Source of the DNA: Tetradesmus obliquus
Lineage: Eukaryota > Chlorophyta > Chlorophyceae > Sphaeropleales > Scenedesmaceae
Length of the DNA: 64,000 nucleotides
Reading direction: 5' to 3'
NCBI GenBank assembly: GCA_030272155.1
Contig: CP126205.1
Coordinates: forward strand, 1,662,501-1,726,500
Part shown: positions 24,457-36,541 of the stretch, one piece after another
Numbering within the stretch: position 1 is the stretch's first letter
Layout of the letters: each line of letters begins with the position of its first letter
Program-made: the position numbers and the translations under genes
The notes under the pieces: generated by a model
What the model saw: only the letters and a program-made list of their open reading frames with translations
The model's database searches: none
Told to the model about the DNA's origin: nothing

Positions 24457-26516
24457 TCACTTGAACACAATCTGCGGCCACATCACCTGCCGCACCAAAT
24501 CGGGCGCCAGCCTGCACAGCTGCACGAACAGCTGCGCTGCTGCTGCTGAGATGACAAGCAACACAGCCATGTGGCGCAGCAGGGTGTTTGAATCTGGCAG
24601 TACGTCGTACACCACGGGAGGATACACAAAGCGCTCCGCTCGCTTGCTGCTGCTGCTGCTGCTGCTGGATCGCCACGGCGGCAGCAGCAGCCTCCACCAT
24701 GATCTGGGCTGCTGCTGCTGCTGCTGCTGCTGCTGGCCTGCGGTGCCGCCGCCGTCACAGCTGCTGTCGCTGCAGCTGTTCATGGCAGCGCCAGCATCTG
24801 CACCTGCAGCCCTGCTGCTACTGCTGCTGCTGCCAGCAGCAGAAGGGACTGCTGCGCCTGCAGCACCTGCAGCACCTGCAGCAGCATCCTGCCCGTGCTG
24901 CCCATCAACCTGCTGCAAATACTGCTGCTGCTGCTGTTGCTGCAGCAGCAGCACCTGCTGCAGCTGCACGTCCTGTAGTGTTGCCATCCACTTTGATTTC
25001 AAATGCCGCTCCAGCCTCCACGAAACATACAGCGGCACCAGTAGCACAGCGAACAACATGTAGCCAGTGCTGCACGCGAAGATTAAGCGGCCAGCTACTG
25101 TATGCAAATCAGGCGCAGCGCGGGGCGGATCAAACCGCATTCCCGCTACTGCAATCGGCGCTGTTGCTGCTGCTGCTGCTGGACAGCTGCCAGAGCACGC
25201 CCCTGCTGCTGCTGCTTCTGTTGCTGCTGTCCCTCCAGCCTGGTAGCTGCCTGCCGCCGTCCTGCCTGCTGCCGCCGCTGCTGCGACGGGCTGCAGCAGC
25301 GTCAGCGGCGGCAGCATCTGCAGCAGCGGCTGCAGCAGCCGCAGCGCAGCTGTCAGGCTTCTTTCCACGCCCTGCTGCATCAGCAGCAGCGGCGGGGCAT
25401 GCTCCAGCATTACTTGGAATGCATAGGCCACTTGTGGGCAGTTTGGCGGGTAGTGGATCACGAAGAACACTGCAGTGATGATTGCCTGGGACACAAAGTC
25501 CAGCGGAAGGCAGAAGGCTGCAGGGCAAGGCAGGGACAGAAAGCAGCAGCAGCAGCAGATGTGCTGAGTAAGAGGAGGCATGGGATGCTGCAGATCGTGG
25601 AAAAAAACAGAAGAGCGGACCAATCTCCAGCAAAGAAAGGGCAAGCGCAAGCTACGCCGTTGTCCTAACATCGCTGATATGCTGCGAGCATCACCAGCAC
25701 ACATGGCATGCACACGCAACATGCACAAAGGCTGCCTGTTGGTTATGCCAAGCTCAGCAAGCAAAGCAAAGCAGTTCAGAGCGGTCTCTCAGGGATCAAG
25801 CAGCATGGCGTTGCACTGCTGCTGCTGCTGCCGCTGTCGTGCGTGTGTGCTCACCGTTCCAAAAGCTGATTGTAAACCCACTCAGCAGCCTGCAAGCGGT
25901 TGAGCAGCAACACAGCAGCCGCAGCAGCCGCAGCAGCACACAGTCAGCACAAGTGAAAGTCAATTCCAAACATCAGATGTTCTAAGATTACAACACATGA
26001 TATATTGAATGTCTATAACATGACAGCATTCTAACTGAATCACTCACATCAGCAGCCGCATGCACGGCATGGGCTTGGAGCTGTCTGCTGGCTGCATGCC
26101 TGTTTGATGTGACTTCCAAACGTACATAAACAATACAGTGTCAGACCATTACATAACATACGATATACTTTTATAAAAAAAATCAAAAAGGAGATACACT
26201 CACATCAGCAGCCGCATGCACAGCATGGGCTTGGAGCTGTCAGCCGCCTGCTGCGCCAGCCAGCTCAGGAAGCGGGGGCCACGCCCCAACACCGGCGTGG
26301 CCACGCACTGACGCAGCACACGCTCCGTTAAGATGAGCCAATACCTGCGGCAGCAGCAGCAGCAGCCACAGCAGCAGCAGCAGCAGCAGCACCAGCACCA
26401 GCACCAGCATGTAAGCAAATAGGCCTCAATGTTGATCTTGTGTGCATGTTACCCCAGCACGGGCGTGGCCACACACTGAGGCAGCACACGCTCCATTAAG
26501 ATTAACCAATACCTGC

Positions 26517-26584
<68 letters not shown>

Positions 26585-26694
26585 GAGCATGTAAGCAAAT
26601 AGGCCTCAATGTTGATCTCGTGTGCATTCAACCACAGCACGGGCGTGGCCACACACTGACACAGTACGCACTCTGTAAGAATCAACCAGTACCT

Positions 26695-26745
<51 letters not shown>

Positions 26746-27003
26746 CCAGCATGTAAGCAAATAGGCCTCAATGTTGATCTCGTGTGCATTCAACCACAGC
26801 ACGGGCGTGGCCACACACTGATGCAGCACACGCTCCGTTAAGATCAACCAATACCTGCGGCAGTAGCAGCAGCAGCAGCAGCAGCAGCAGCACCAGCATG
26901 TAAGCAAATAGGCCTCAATGTTGATCTCGTGTGCATTCAACCACAGCACGGGCGTGGCCACACACTGACACAGTACGCACTCTGTAAGAATCAGCCAGTA
27001 CCT

Positions 27004-27036
<33 letters not shown>

Positions 27037-27751
27037 CAGGAGATGCCGCTGCTGGTTTGCTACATCCGCTTCTCTCAGCAACTGCCATCCCCTGGTCACC
27101 GTGGCTCGCTTGCGCAACCTGCTGCTGCCGCCGCCGCTGCTGCTGCTGCCAGATTGCCGCTGCTGCTGCCAGGTTGCCGCTGCTGCTGCCGCTTTGACCC
27201 ATCTGCTGCTCGCAGCGCCTGGCAAAATCAAAGTCCCCTGACCACCTTGCTCGCTTGTGCGCATGCTGCCGCCGTGCATTGGGCAGCAGCAGCAGCCCCA
27301 TCTGTTGCTCTCAGCACCTGCCACCCCCTACCCACCGCTCGCTCGCACAGCCTGCTGCTGCTGCTGCTGGTGCCGGTTCGCCACACCTCCTGCTCTCAGT
27401 ATCTGGTATCTCCGGCGTCCCCTGCTCTCCTGGCTCGTTTGTGCGCGTGCCGCCGCCGCGCGTTTGGCAGCAGCAGCAGCCCCATCTGGTAGCCCTTCAG
27501 CACCTGCCACCCCCTACCCAACTATCTCGCTTGTGCAAATTGCTGCTGCACCTGCTGCTCACCTTGCTCGCTTGTGTGCATGCTGCCGCCGTGCATTGGG
27601 CAGCAGCAGCAGCCCCATCTGGTAGCCCTTCAGCAGCAGCACCAGGCAGTAGATGCTGGACAGGAACCCCCGTGTCCACATGGACAGCGCATTGGCGAAG
27701 AAGACCGGCGCAATGATGCAGTTGACGAGATCGAGTGCTTCTAGCTGCGGG

Positions 27752-27798
<47 letters not shown>

Positions 27799-27924
27799 TT
27801 TAGTGCATGATGCAGTAGATGCTTGACAGGAAGCCCCGCGTCCACATGGCCAGCGCAGTGGCAAAGAAGACCGGAGCAATGATGCAGTTGACCAGGTCAA
27901 GGGCCTCCAGCTTTAGTAAGAAGT

Positions 27925-27989
<65 letters not shown>

Positions 27990-28658
27990 GGGTTACGCCG
28001 GGGGGTTAGTAGCAGCAGGGCGGAGAGAGGTACAACAAGGCACGATCCCACAGTTCCACGGTTGTTATTCAGATGTTGACTAGGTTTATCTATTTAGTGT
28101 TATTTCAATTGAAGAGAGCAACAGCGGGCTGCTGGCTGCATATGCGCTGCCGCTGCAACTGCGGGACTGCTGCTGCTGGCTAGCGGGTGCGTGCTGCTGC
28201 GGTTCGGCACAGTGATCCTGCTGCTAGCAGTTCAGACGTCGAAGCACTTAGCATGTTCCACCTAAAAGCAGTTTTGCAGCAGATAATGGCATGCTGATGC
28301 AGCTCCAGCTGCTGGGTGGCGTGTAAGAGATGATACGTAGCAGCAGCTGTGCTGTTGCTGTTGTGCCTGACCACGCACGGCCCACGCAAGCACATTGCAA
28401 GCCTTTGCTTGCAGGAAACAAACCTTTTGAAGAGGATCAGGGTGTGGTCTGGCCTGCTGTTGCTGCTGGCACAGAGCAGGCCTCCCCTGCAGCACTTCGT
28501 GACTACTGCCTCACCTGTCCGAAGTACTCGTCCTCTGCGTACTTGGGACGCATATAAAGCAATACTTTGTGCATGCGAACATTCTGCGCTGGCGCTGCCT
28601 CCTCCAGGGGCGCAGAGGTGCCCACGTTCTGCCCAGTGTCCAGCTCCGCATCCATCAT
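24457..28658 (-). CDS. Multi-pass membrane protein of unknown function
   Basis: Not recognised. Exons (minus) 28515-28658, 28424-28453, 27563-27744, 26204-26344, 25855-25889 and 24457-25517 give 530 residues; all six phases match, which supports the model. Residues 1-58 are soluble (ends YMRPKYAEDEYFGQ). Hydrophobic stretches follow: LVNCIIAPVFFANALSM plus SSIYCLVLLLKGYQMGLLLL (about 64-107), MLCMRLLMLLSGFTISFWNA and FVSQAIITAVFFVIHY across exons 4-6, LIFACSTGYMLFAVLLVPLY, and LLRHMAVLLVISAAAAQLF near the C-terminus. Between the last two lies a Gln/Ala/Ser-rich insertion from CAG runs. The start uses the first of two adjacent Met codons. Exon 2 (10 codons) is the least certain. A transporter, channel or membrane-anchored scaffold are all possible. 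Confidence 0.72.
26045..26098 (-). repeat. Copy of membrane-protein exon 4 3' end plus donor
   Basis: Repeats the segment coding SSKPMPCMRLL and the GAT|GTGAGT donor, downstream of the complete exon 26204-26344. Confidence 0.88.
26437..27003 (-). repeat. Four acceptor-side copies of membrane-protein exon 4 with CTG runs
   Basis: Units of roughly 140-190 bases, upstream of exon 4. Each has, in sense order, a (CTG)n run, CAG, the exon start coding YWLILTE.VL.QCVATPV, then intron-like sequence ending in another (CTG)n. CTG lengths differ strongly; the longest is about 22 units at 26517-26583. Only the last copy continues into the full exon. Confidence 0.93.
27225..27535 (-). repeat. Donor-side copies of membrane-protein exon 3
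   Basis: Two copies of the exon 3 end coding MGLLLLPNARR.HAHKRA lie downstream of exon 3. The copy near 27440-27530 has lost its GT donor (GCCAGGAG); the one near 27250-27320 keeps CAAG|GTGG but is frame-shifted relative to the protein. Confidence 0.85.
27800..27910 (-). repeat. Acceptor-side copy of membrane-protein exon 3
   Basis: Well-preserved copy coding LEALDLVNCIIAPVFFATAL onwards, with an acceptor-like AAAG at 27911. It runs into a stop soon after SSIYC and has no donor. A (CTG)n run (sense) follows it, and another precedes it at 27927-27973. Confidence 0.88.
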
Positions 28659-29249
28659 GGAACGGCCATGCCTAGCAACCCTTATAACATCTATAACAAA
28701 TTCTAAATACACATGTTTTCGTCAGCACGTCTGCAGCGGAGTTCCGCTCGATATTGTGATAGTGGCAATCGGTCTGCACGTCGCGAATCTGCAGTTCGTG
28801 CTGTCCAACTAACAATTTACAAGCTGTAAGAATGCATGCGAATGCTGCGGCAGGGTAGTCGACTTGTATCAAAAGGGGGTAACACTTTTAACTCTTTGGT
28901 GGCTTCCTTGCAGCTGCGTTGTTTGAGCAGCGAAATGTTGTGATCATTAGGAATTGATCAAAACGTATTTCCACCTTCCTTCAACAAAATTACAGCCGAT
29001 AGTCGCGACGGTTTGTCCCCACATCTGACACTGCCGGGTATATGCACTTCCCCACACGTACGCTGCACGGTGATGCGACCAGAAAAACCATACGTTACAT
29101 ATTTTAGATGCTGCGCATCAAAATAACGGCCGGCGCAGCGTCATGCTGCAGGTGAAGGCGCGCCTGCATTACCCGCAGGCATTGCTGCTGCTGAGCCAGC
29201 AGCGGGCCAACACCACGCTAAAATATCATACCATAGCAACCGCAAACAA
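28659..29249. other. PAN2 3' flank and upstream region of the membrane-protein gene
   Basis: AT-richer than its surroundings and without a supported gene. It holds the PAN2 3' UTR on the right and the promoter of the downstream minus-strand gene on the left. Confidence 0.5.
29095..29099 (-). terminator. TGTAA polyadenylation signal for PAN2
   Basis: TGTAA, the common green-algal poly(A) signal, reads on the minus strand about 150 bases after the PAN2 stop codon, a plausible distance. Confidence 0.5.
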
Positions 29250-31436
29250 TCACAGCACGGGCGGCGCCAAGCCTACCACGCCTGGCCCTGCAGGTGGCTG
29301 CGGCACCCCATTGACATGCAGCACAGGCTCCCAGCCGTACTGCTTCCCCCAGCGGTACATCTCATGCAGCTTGGCCTCCAGCTTGCCTTCAGCCTGTGCA
29401 GCAGCAGCAGCAGCAGCAGCAGCAGCACAGGCAGGGCAGGCAGCAGTGCACAGCTGAGCTGTGTCCTGCATCGAACAACTCACAAGGGTTTGCTCGAGGT
29501 TCAGCCACACCCCGGCGGGGTGATCTGCTGCTGAGCGCAGTAGCAGTTGCACTGCCTGCAGCTTGCAGGACACGTTGCACAACATGCAGTTTGCTGCTCC
29601 TCAACTTCTCAGGAACTACGGGGTGATCTGCTGCTGAGCGCAGTAGCAGTTGCACTGCCTGCAGGGTACACATTCACAGCTGCTACAGCAGTTGCCTGCC
29701 CTCACCTGCAGCTTACTATACATGTTGTACAGCGCCAGCTCAGACGCGCACCTCGCTTAAATGGCCTCGCAAGAAAAATAGATCCTGCGTATTGCAGCTG
29801 CTTAAATGCATGCTGCAGCTTGCAGGTTTCTTTGCACGGCACCAACCTTGCCCCTCCTGCCTGCCACATGACATGCAATGCCACTGCGCAAGCTTCTTAT
29901 GCGTCACAAATAAGGCAACAGTTGCCTGCCCTCACCTGCAGCTTGCAGTACACGTTGTACAGCGCCAGGGCAGTAGCAGCATCCTCAATGCTGTCATGCC
30001 CCAGCAGCTGCCCACTCAGTACCACTGGCAGAACACCACCACCAGCAGCAGCAGCAGCACTGCCCTGCTGCGCAGCAGCGGCAGCAGCAGCACCAGCAGC
30101 AGCACCTGCTGCAGCGGCCTTGCCGCCGGCACCTCCTCTGCCACTGCCCTTGCCAGCTGCCGCTGCTGCTGCTGCTGCCTGGCCCGTGACGGCTGCCGCT
30201 GCTGCTGCTGCCGCCGCGCCGCCTGCTGCACCTGCGCCTGTCTGGATGGACAGGCCCAGTAGGTAGCTAGCCAGAAAGCGAAGGGAGAGCTTGCGCTGGC
30301 GCCGGAAGCTGAAGAGTTCGACTGTGTCGCGGACCTGGACAGCATCAAGAAACAAGACACTTGTTGATATTGAACAACATCCAAGCTGGTGATGTCGCAG
30401 GGATCCCTGCAGTATGTTTGGCACCTGCACGGCCGCACAACTGTGATGTTTTTTTCTACGGAAGGCAGCGCACACGCGGTTTAGGGTGTGCGCCTGTCTG
30501 TATGGACAGCCCCAGTAGGTAGCTGGCAAGGAAGCGAAGGGACAGATTCCGCTGGCGCCGGAAGCTGAACAGTTCGACCGTGTCGCGGACCTGCATGAAC
30601 CCAGTGTGTTATGCAAAGGATTGTTGGAAGTGCAAGAATACAGTACTATAGCAGATGCGTCGTGTTTTTGTTGGCTGGATCGGAAGCGCTGCGGGAGCTT
30701 GCGCTGGCGGCGGAAAGTCAAGAGTTCAAACGTATCCCGCACCTGCGCATGCGTTGCAGCAATTTGTAGTAGTTTTCACCAATATTCCAGACGCTGCAGT
30801 CTTGATCCCTCCTGCTTCAGCCCAATGAACACGCAGCATGGCCCGTAACACACTCACTCCTCCCAAACGCTTCGAAGCACCCATACAGCACACTGCAAAC
30901 ACCCCCAAAGCACGCCAAAATCGCACCTGCTCGGGCGGCGCAGTCAGGTTGAGCATCCTGAAATCCTGCTTCAACCCGCGCCCAATGAACATGCAGCCCG
31001 CATTGCACTCTTCTCAAACCCCTGGAAAACCTTCCGGGCATCTCTGCAAACAAACCCAACATGCCCACAACGCACCTGCTCGGGCGGCACAGTCAGGTTG
31101 AGCATCCTGAAGTCCTGCTTCAGCCCGTGCCCAATGAACACGCAGCCAGCGTCCAGCAGGTGGTGCAGCTTGAGGTAGGCAGTCTTGAGTGACACCAGGT
31201 GGTGCTGGCTGGTGCTGGGGTCCAGGTCACCTGCAGGGTTTAGACGCAGCAGCAGTCGCAGGGTTTGGTTAGGTTTGGGGTTTAATTAGCAGCAGGTGCT
31301 GCAGCTTGAGGTAGGCGGTCTTGAGTGACACCATGGTGTCCTGGCCAGGTGGTGCTGGCTGGTGCTGGGGTCCAGGTCACCTGTAGGGCTCAGACACAGC
31401 AAAACGTTTAGGGAAAGACTGGTTCAAAATTGTCAC

Positions 31437-31470
<34 letters not shown>

Positions 31471-33288
31471 GGGCGGGGGGGCGGGGGGGGGGGGGGGCGG
31501 GCGTATGCCGTCCCAGCGGCATCAAACAGTCCACCAACCAGAGGCTGTAGCCATCTTCAATTGCGCTGCCCATAACTCCACATTGTGAAGAGTACATGCA
31601 CTGCCCACAGACATGCAACACACAGTATACATTATCAGCTGTTGTTATCAAACACCAATCTCATCAATGTTGCTGTCATTGTCACCTGGGTGTATGCCGC
31701 TCCAGCGCGTGAGGGAAGTCAACAACCGGCTCCACGCAGGCCACGTCACCATACTCAAATTCAATAAGCGCTGCTGGCAGCACCCAATCTGCTAAAACTA
31801 GTCAAGACAACAAACAAGCGCTACATTCATCTGTTTACTTGGTGTGTATTCAGTTACGTTTTGCTCTTACCTGGGCGTATGCCGCTCCAGCGTGTGAGGT
31901 AGTCGACAACCGGCTCCACGCAGGCCACACATCACATCCGAGAAGCGCTGCCAGCACTGCCCGCAATCCTTGTAACTGTTATACTGTTATATTGCTCTCA
32001 CCTGGGCGCATGCCGCTCCAGCGCGTCAGGTAGTCAACCACAGGCTCCACGCAGGCCACATAGTCGTCGATGAACGCGCTGCCAGCAGCAGGGCCGCTGC
32101 CGCGCAGCACACTGACCCTTGCTAGCGCAAGCCTGTGGTGAATAATACAGCAAAAACAAGTTGTCATTGAAGGCTGGAGGCCTAGCCAGGTCGTCGGTGA
32201 ACGCGCTGCCTGCAGAGGGGCCGCTGCCACGCAGCACGCTCACACGAGCCAGCGCCAGCCTGCCGTGAAAAAACCCAGCAGAAACATGTTTAGTACATGC
32301 CACACAGTCGTCGATGAATGCACTGCCTGCAGCAGGGCCGCTGCCGCGCAGCACACTGACCCTTGCCAGCGCAAGCCTGCGGCAGATGCATGCACATGAA
32401 CATTGAAGTCAGTGCGCCATCTCTGGCACACGGCAGGGTGTGATAAGCACTCGCTGCCGCACATAACACTGACCCTGTTGCCAGGGCAAGCCTGCAGTGA
32501 CAAAAGCAGCAAAAGCAAGTTGTCAGTGAAGGCTGGAGGCCTAGCGAGGTCGTCAATGAAAGCGCTGCCTGCAGAGGGCCGCTGCCATGCAGCACGCTCA
32601 CACGTGCAAGCGCCAGTCTGCAAACAACAAGGCAGACAGTGATGATACACATGTCACACCACAGTATCACAGGGTTGCATGCACAGCAGCGGAGCCGCTG
32701 CCGCGCAGCACGCTCACACGCGCCAGCGCCAGTCTGCAAGCAATCAGGCAAGGCAGACAACGGTGAGCCACAGGCTGCATTGCGGTGACATGCATGCACA
32801 ACAGACAGCGCGTTGCCCCGCAGCAGGCTCACCCTTGCCAGCGCCAGCCCAACCCCAAACCCTAGGCTGCATTGGCAGATTTGAACTCTAGACAACTCTA
32901 AATCATGGGCTGCAATGCAAGCTGGTAAAGTTGATACAACAAGAGACTTCACCTGCACCTCTACGCCACCTTCAAAGCTTGTTTCGGCACGCGCCACAGC
33001 CACGAACTTGGCATCTATAGCAACCATCAGCCCGGGGCGAGGCGCTTCCTCACATGCTGAACCCCTAAAAACCCCCAAACCATAGGTGCATTGCAAGCAA
33101 AGTGCACAGCCATAGCATTACCTACCTGGAGGGCTTCAGCTGCACTTCCACGCCGCCTTCAAAACTTGTTTCGGCCCTTGCCACTGCCACAAACTCCGCA
33201 TCAATCGCCACCATCAGCCCGGGGCGGGGCGCCTCAGCAGGGAACTGCAGCGGCGTGAAGGGCCGGGGGCCACGCCAGGAGGGGCCCT

Positions 33289-33352
<64 letters not shown>

Positions 33353-33432
33353 CAGCATGTTCGACAGTGTTTATGTTGCATGCGGGAACTGCAGCGGCGT
33401 GAACGGTCGGGGGCCACGCCAGGAGGGGCCCT

Positions 33433-33467
<35 letters not shown>

Positions 33468-34312
33468 GTGTTGTAACAGGATGTAGGTTGCATGCAGGGA
33501 ACTGCAGCGGCGTGAAGGGCCAAGGGCCACGCACACAAGGGACCCTGCGGCAGCAGCAGCAGCAGCAGGGGCAGCAGCGGCATGTGGGTAGGCTGCATGC
33601 AGCCCAAAGGCCCTGTGCCATGTTGCTGCGGCATACTTGGCAACACATGCACAATACAGGCCATGTTACGGCAGTGTCCTTATTCCTTGATAACTGGGCT
33701 TACCTGTAGAGGCGGTGCTGCGCAAAGGGCAGCAAAGGTGGCTGCATCCACTGGCGATGGCGGCTTAGGTGGCGGCATCGCCTTGGCTGCCTCTAGCTCA
33801 GACACCTGTGCAGCAGCAGCAGCAGCAGCAGCAGAAAGATGTGACTAAGATTCCGGGTGGCTGCATCCACCGGAGATGGTGGCTTGGGTGGCGGCATTGC
33901 CTTGGCTGCCTCCAGCTCCGACACCTGTGAAGCAGCAGCAAAAGGTTGCATTGACTACATGTCCTTGATTCTGATTGATTGTGCGATTTCATATGCATAA
34001 TATGCCACTTGCGTTGCATAGCTGCAATTAGCAGTTTCATGCCTGTGAATGCTCTTCCTGTATGGCTCACACCGTCTAAGATGGTACCAGGGCCCACATG
34101 TAACCGGCCCACATGTAACCAGCCTTGCTATATCTCTGTCAAACCCACCTGGGAGTAGAACAGCAGGCAGGGCAGCTTCTGGCCATCATACCAATTCATG
34201 ACCTCAGCAGCAGCAATGGGGCTGATTGAAAAGTCGTTGATCACCAGCCACTGCTGCCCGCTGCCGCCGGCGCTGCTGCCGCTGCCGCTGCTGCTGCCGC
34301 CAACTTCCGCAG

Positions 34313-34348
<36 letters not shown>

Positions 34349-34479
34349 ACGCCTGTTGGCTTCCATCTGCTGCTGCTGCTGTTTTCTGGCTGCCTGGCAG
34401 GGAGCTGCTGCTGCTGCTGCCGGTGTCACCAGCAGCACCTGCCGCAGCTTCCTTCCCCTCCTCCTTTTCCCCCTCCTCA

Positions 34480-34523
<44 letters not shown>

Positions 34524-34685
34524 ATCGTCATCCCGTGACGTTATTGACAGCTCGGCAAACACGTCATCCAAACTGTCAGGCAGCCCAAACCCTGCCGCCG
34601 CTGAACCTGATCCGCTGCGCTTCGCCCCTTTCGCGCCGCCGCTGCTGCCTGCACCGCTGCTGATGCGCCGGGTCAAGCTGCTGCT

Positions 34686-34716
<31 letters not shown>

Positions 34717-34973
34717 CCGGAGCCAACTGATTTGAGGGGCTGCATTGCTGCTGAGGGGAAGCGCTGCAGGCCTCCAGGCAAGTCTGGGTCTAGGTATGGC
34801 TGCTGCACACGTATCAGCGCGACTGCATGGCCCTACAGGGACAGCAGCAGCAGCAGCAGCAGGAGCAGCAGCAGCGTGAATGAGCAAAGGGAAGCGTTGC
34901 AAGCCTCCAGGCAGGTCTGGGTCCAGGTATGGCTGCTGCACACGGATCAGTGCGACTGCATGGCCCTGCAGTG

Positions 34974-35006
<33 letters not shown>

Positions 35007-36317
35007 GGAGGCAACTGCACATCAGCGCCGGGTAGTCGCATGGAAAGCAACACAAGCATGGTCATGTGGCTGGAAACATAGTGTGGCGCCCTACACCGAA
35101 AACTAACTAGAAACTGATGCACAGGATATGCCAGGATGTCAGGTTTGCAGAGTCTGTGGTATGATGCTGACAAGGCCAGCGACGCCACATGTGACAGGAC
35201 GAATTGATACGGCTCCAGGATTATCTGAAAAATGGATGTAAATGCATAAATAACACAAATCCGTTGAGCTATGCAAGCAGCGTACCTGGTGCGGCAAGCG
35301 GCTGCTGCTGCTGCCGCCGTTGCCTGCCCTGCCAGCTGTGGGCGACGGCGACTTGAGGCCTGCACTGCTGCCAGCGCCGGCTGCTGCTGCTGCTGCTGGT
35401 GATGGGTCTGCCTCATCTTCATCTATGATGTGGCAGATCATTGCTGTCAGCTCAAAGCTGCCTTGGATAGGGACAGCTGGCACTGCAATGCGGTTGAGTA
35501 GTGGATCAGGTCAGTCAGTAATTTGATCATGTGAGGACACAGCAGCCAGCTCAAAGCTGGCTTGAATAGGCACAGCTGGCACTGCGCAGCAGTTGGAATG
35601 CAGTAAAATGGTTGTTAGATCATAGTCGGATCGGATCAGATCATTGCTGTCAGCTCAAAGCTGGCTTGGACAGGCACAGGTGGCACTGCAATGCGGTTGA
35701 AAGCCAGATCTGGTCAGTATGCATTCACATCAGGTCAGACCAGACCAGGTCGGGACATAGCAGTCAGCTCATAGCTGGCATAATCAGAAAGTCAAACCAG
35801 ATCAGATCAGTGTGGTTGCAAGCATGCATGTGGCATCTCCCAAAGTTGGGGAAATTACTCGTGGTGCTGTGTGTTATCAGCTAGCTCCTCTAGCGTGTTG
35901 GCGGTGACATTAACAGCCAACAGCGTCAACACGGCGCAGCACGATGCGGCATTTACAACACTGTCCGTTCTGCCGACCCACACACTCAGTACCTTGCTGC
36001 CCTCTGCCGACCCACACACTCAGTACCTTGCTGCCCTCTGCCGACCCACACACTCAGTACCTTGCTGCCCTCTGCCGACCCACACACTCAGTACCTTGCT
36101 GCCCTCTGCCGACCCACACACTCAGTACCTTGCTGCACAACACAACAGTCTCCATGCAGCAGCGTTGCCGGACTAACACAAACTATCAGCCAGATAACTA
36201 CTCACGGTGCCGTGTGTTCTCTGCCAGCTCCTCCAACGTGTTGGCGGTAACAACATCAACAGCGCTGGCAGCAGGGTCGCTGCGCACTTGCAGCACCCAC
36301 GGAAGCCACGAAGCCTC

Positions 36318-36350
<33 letters not shown>

Positions 36351-36510
36351 ATGTGCACCTGCACTGCCGCTGAACGGGCTGCTGTTACTGTTGCTGTTGC
36401 TGCTGGTGGTGGTGCCATTGCTGCCCTTGGCAGCCGCGGCTGCATTGCTGCTGCTGCTGCCGCCGCCTTTGGGTGTCTCTGCGTCTTGCTGCTGCTGCTG
36501 CCCGCGCGGC

Positions 36511-36541
<31 letters not shown>

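Noticed and set aside
24461-25478. Plus-strand frames rich in Cys, Leu and Ala opposite the membrane-protein gene
   Set aside because: They mirror CAG/CTG repeats in the last exon on the minus strand, which has a phase-consistent multi-exon model.
33245-33286. Outer acceptor for PAN2 exon 21 (start at 33286, coding [14 protein letters not shown])
   Set aside because: Exon 20 ends in phase 0, and from that phase the outer acceptor gives the wrong frame. The inner acceptor (start at 33244) preserves the DAEF frame.
35150-35240. Extra PAN2 exon coding [14 protein letters not shown] between exons 18 and 19
   Set aside because: Exons 18 and 19 already join in phase 0 and give the expected domain order. 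The segment has an acceptor-like end but no family similarity.
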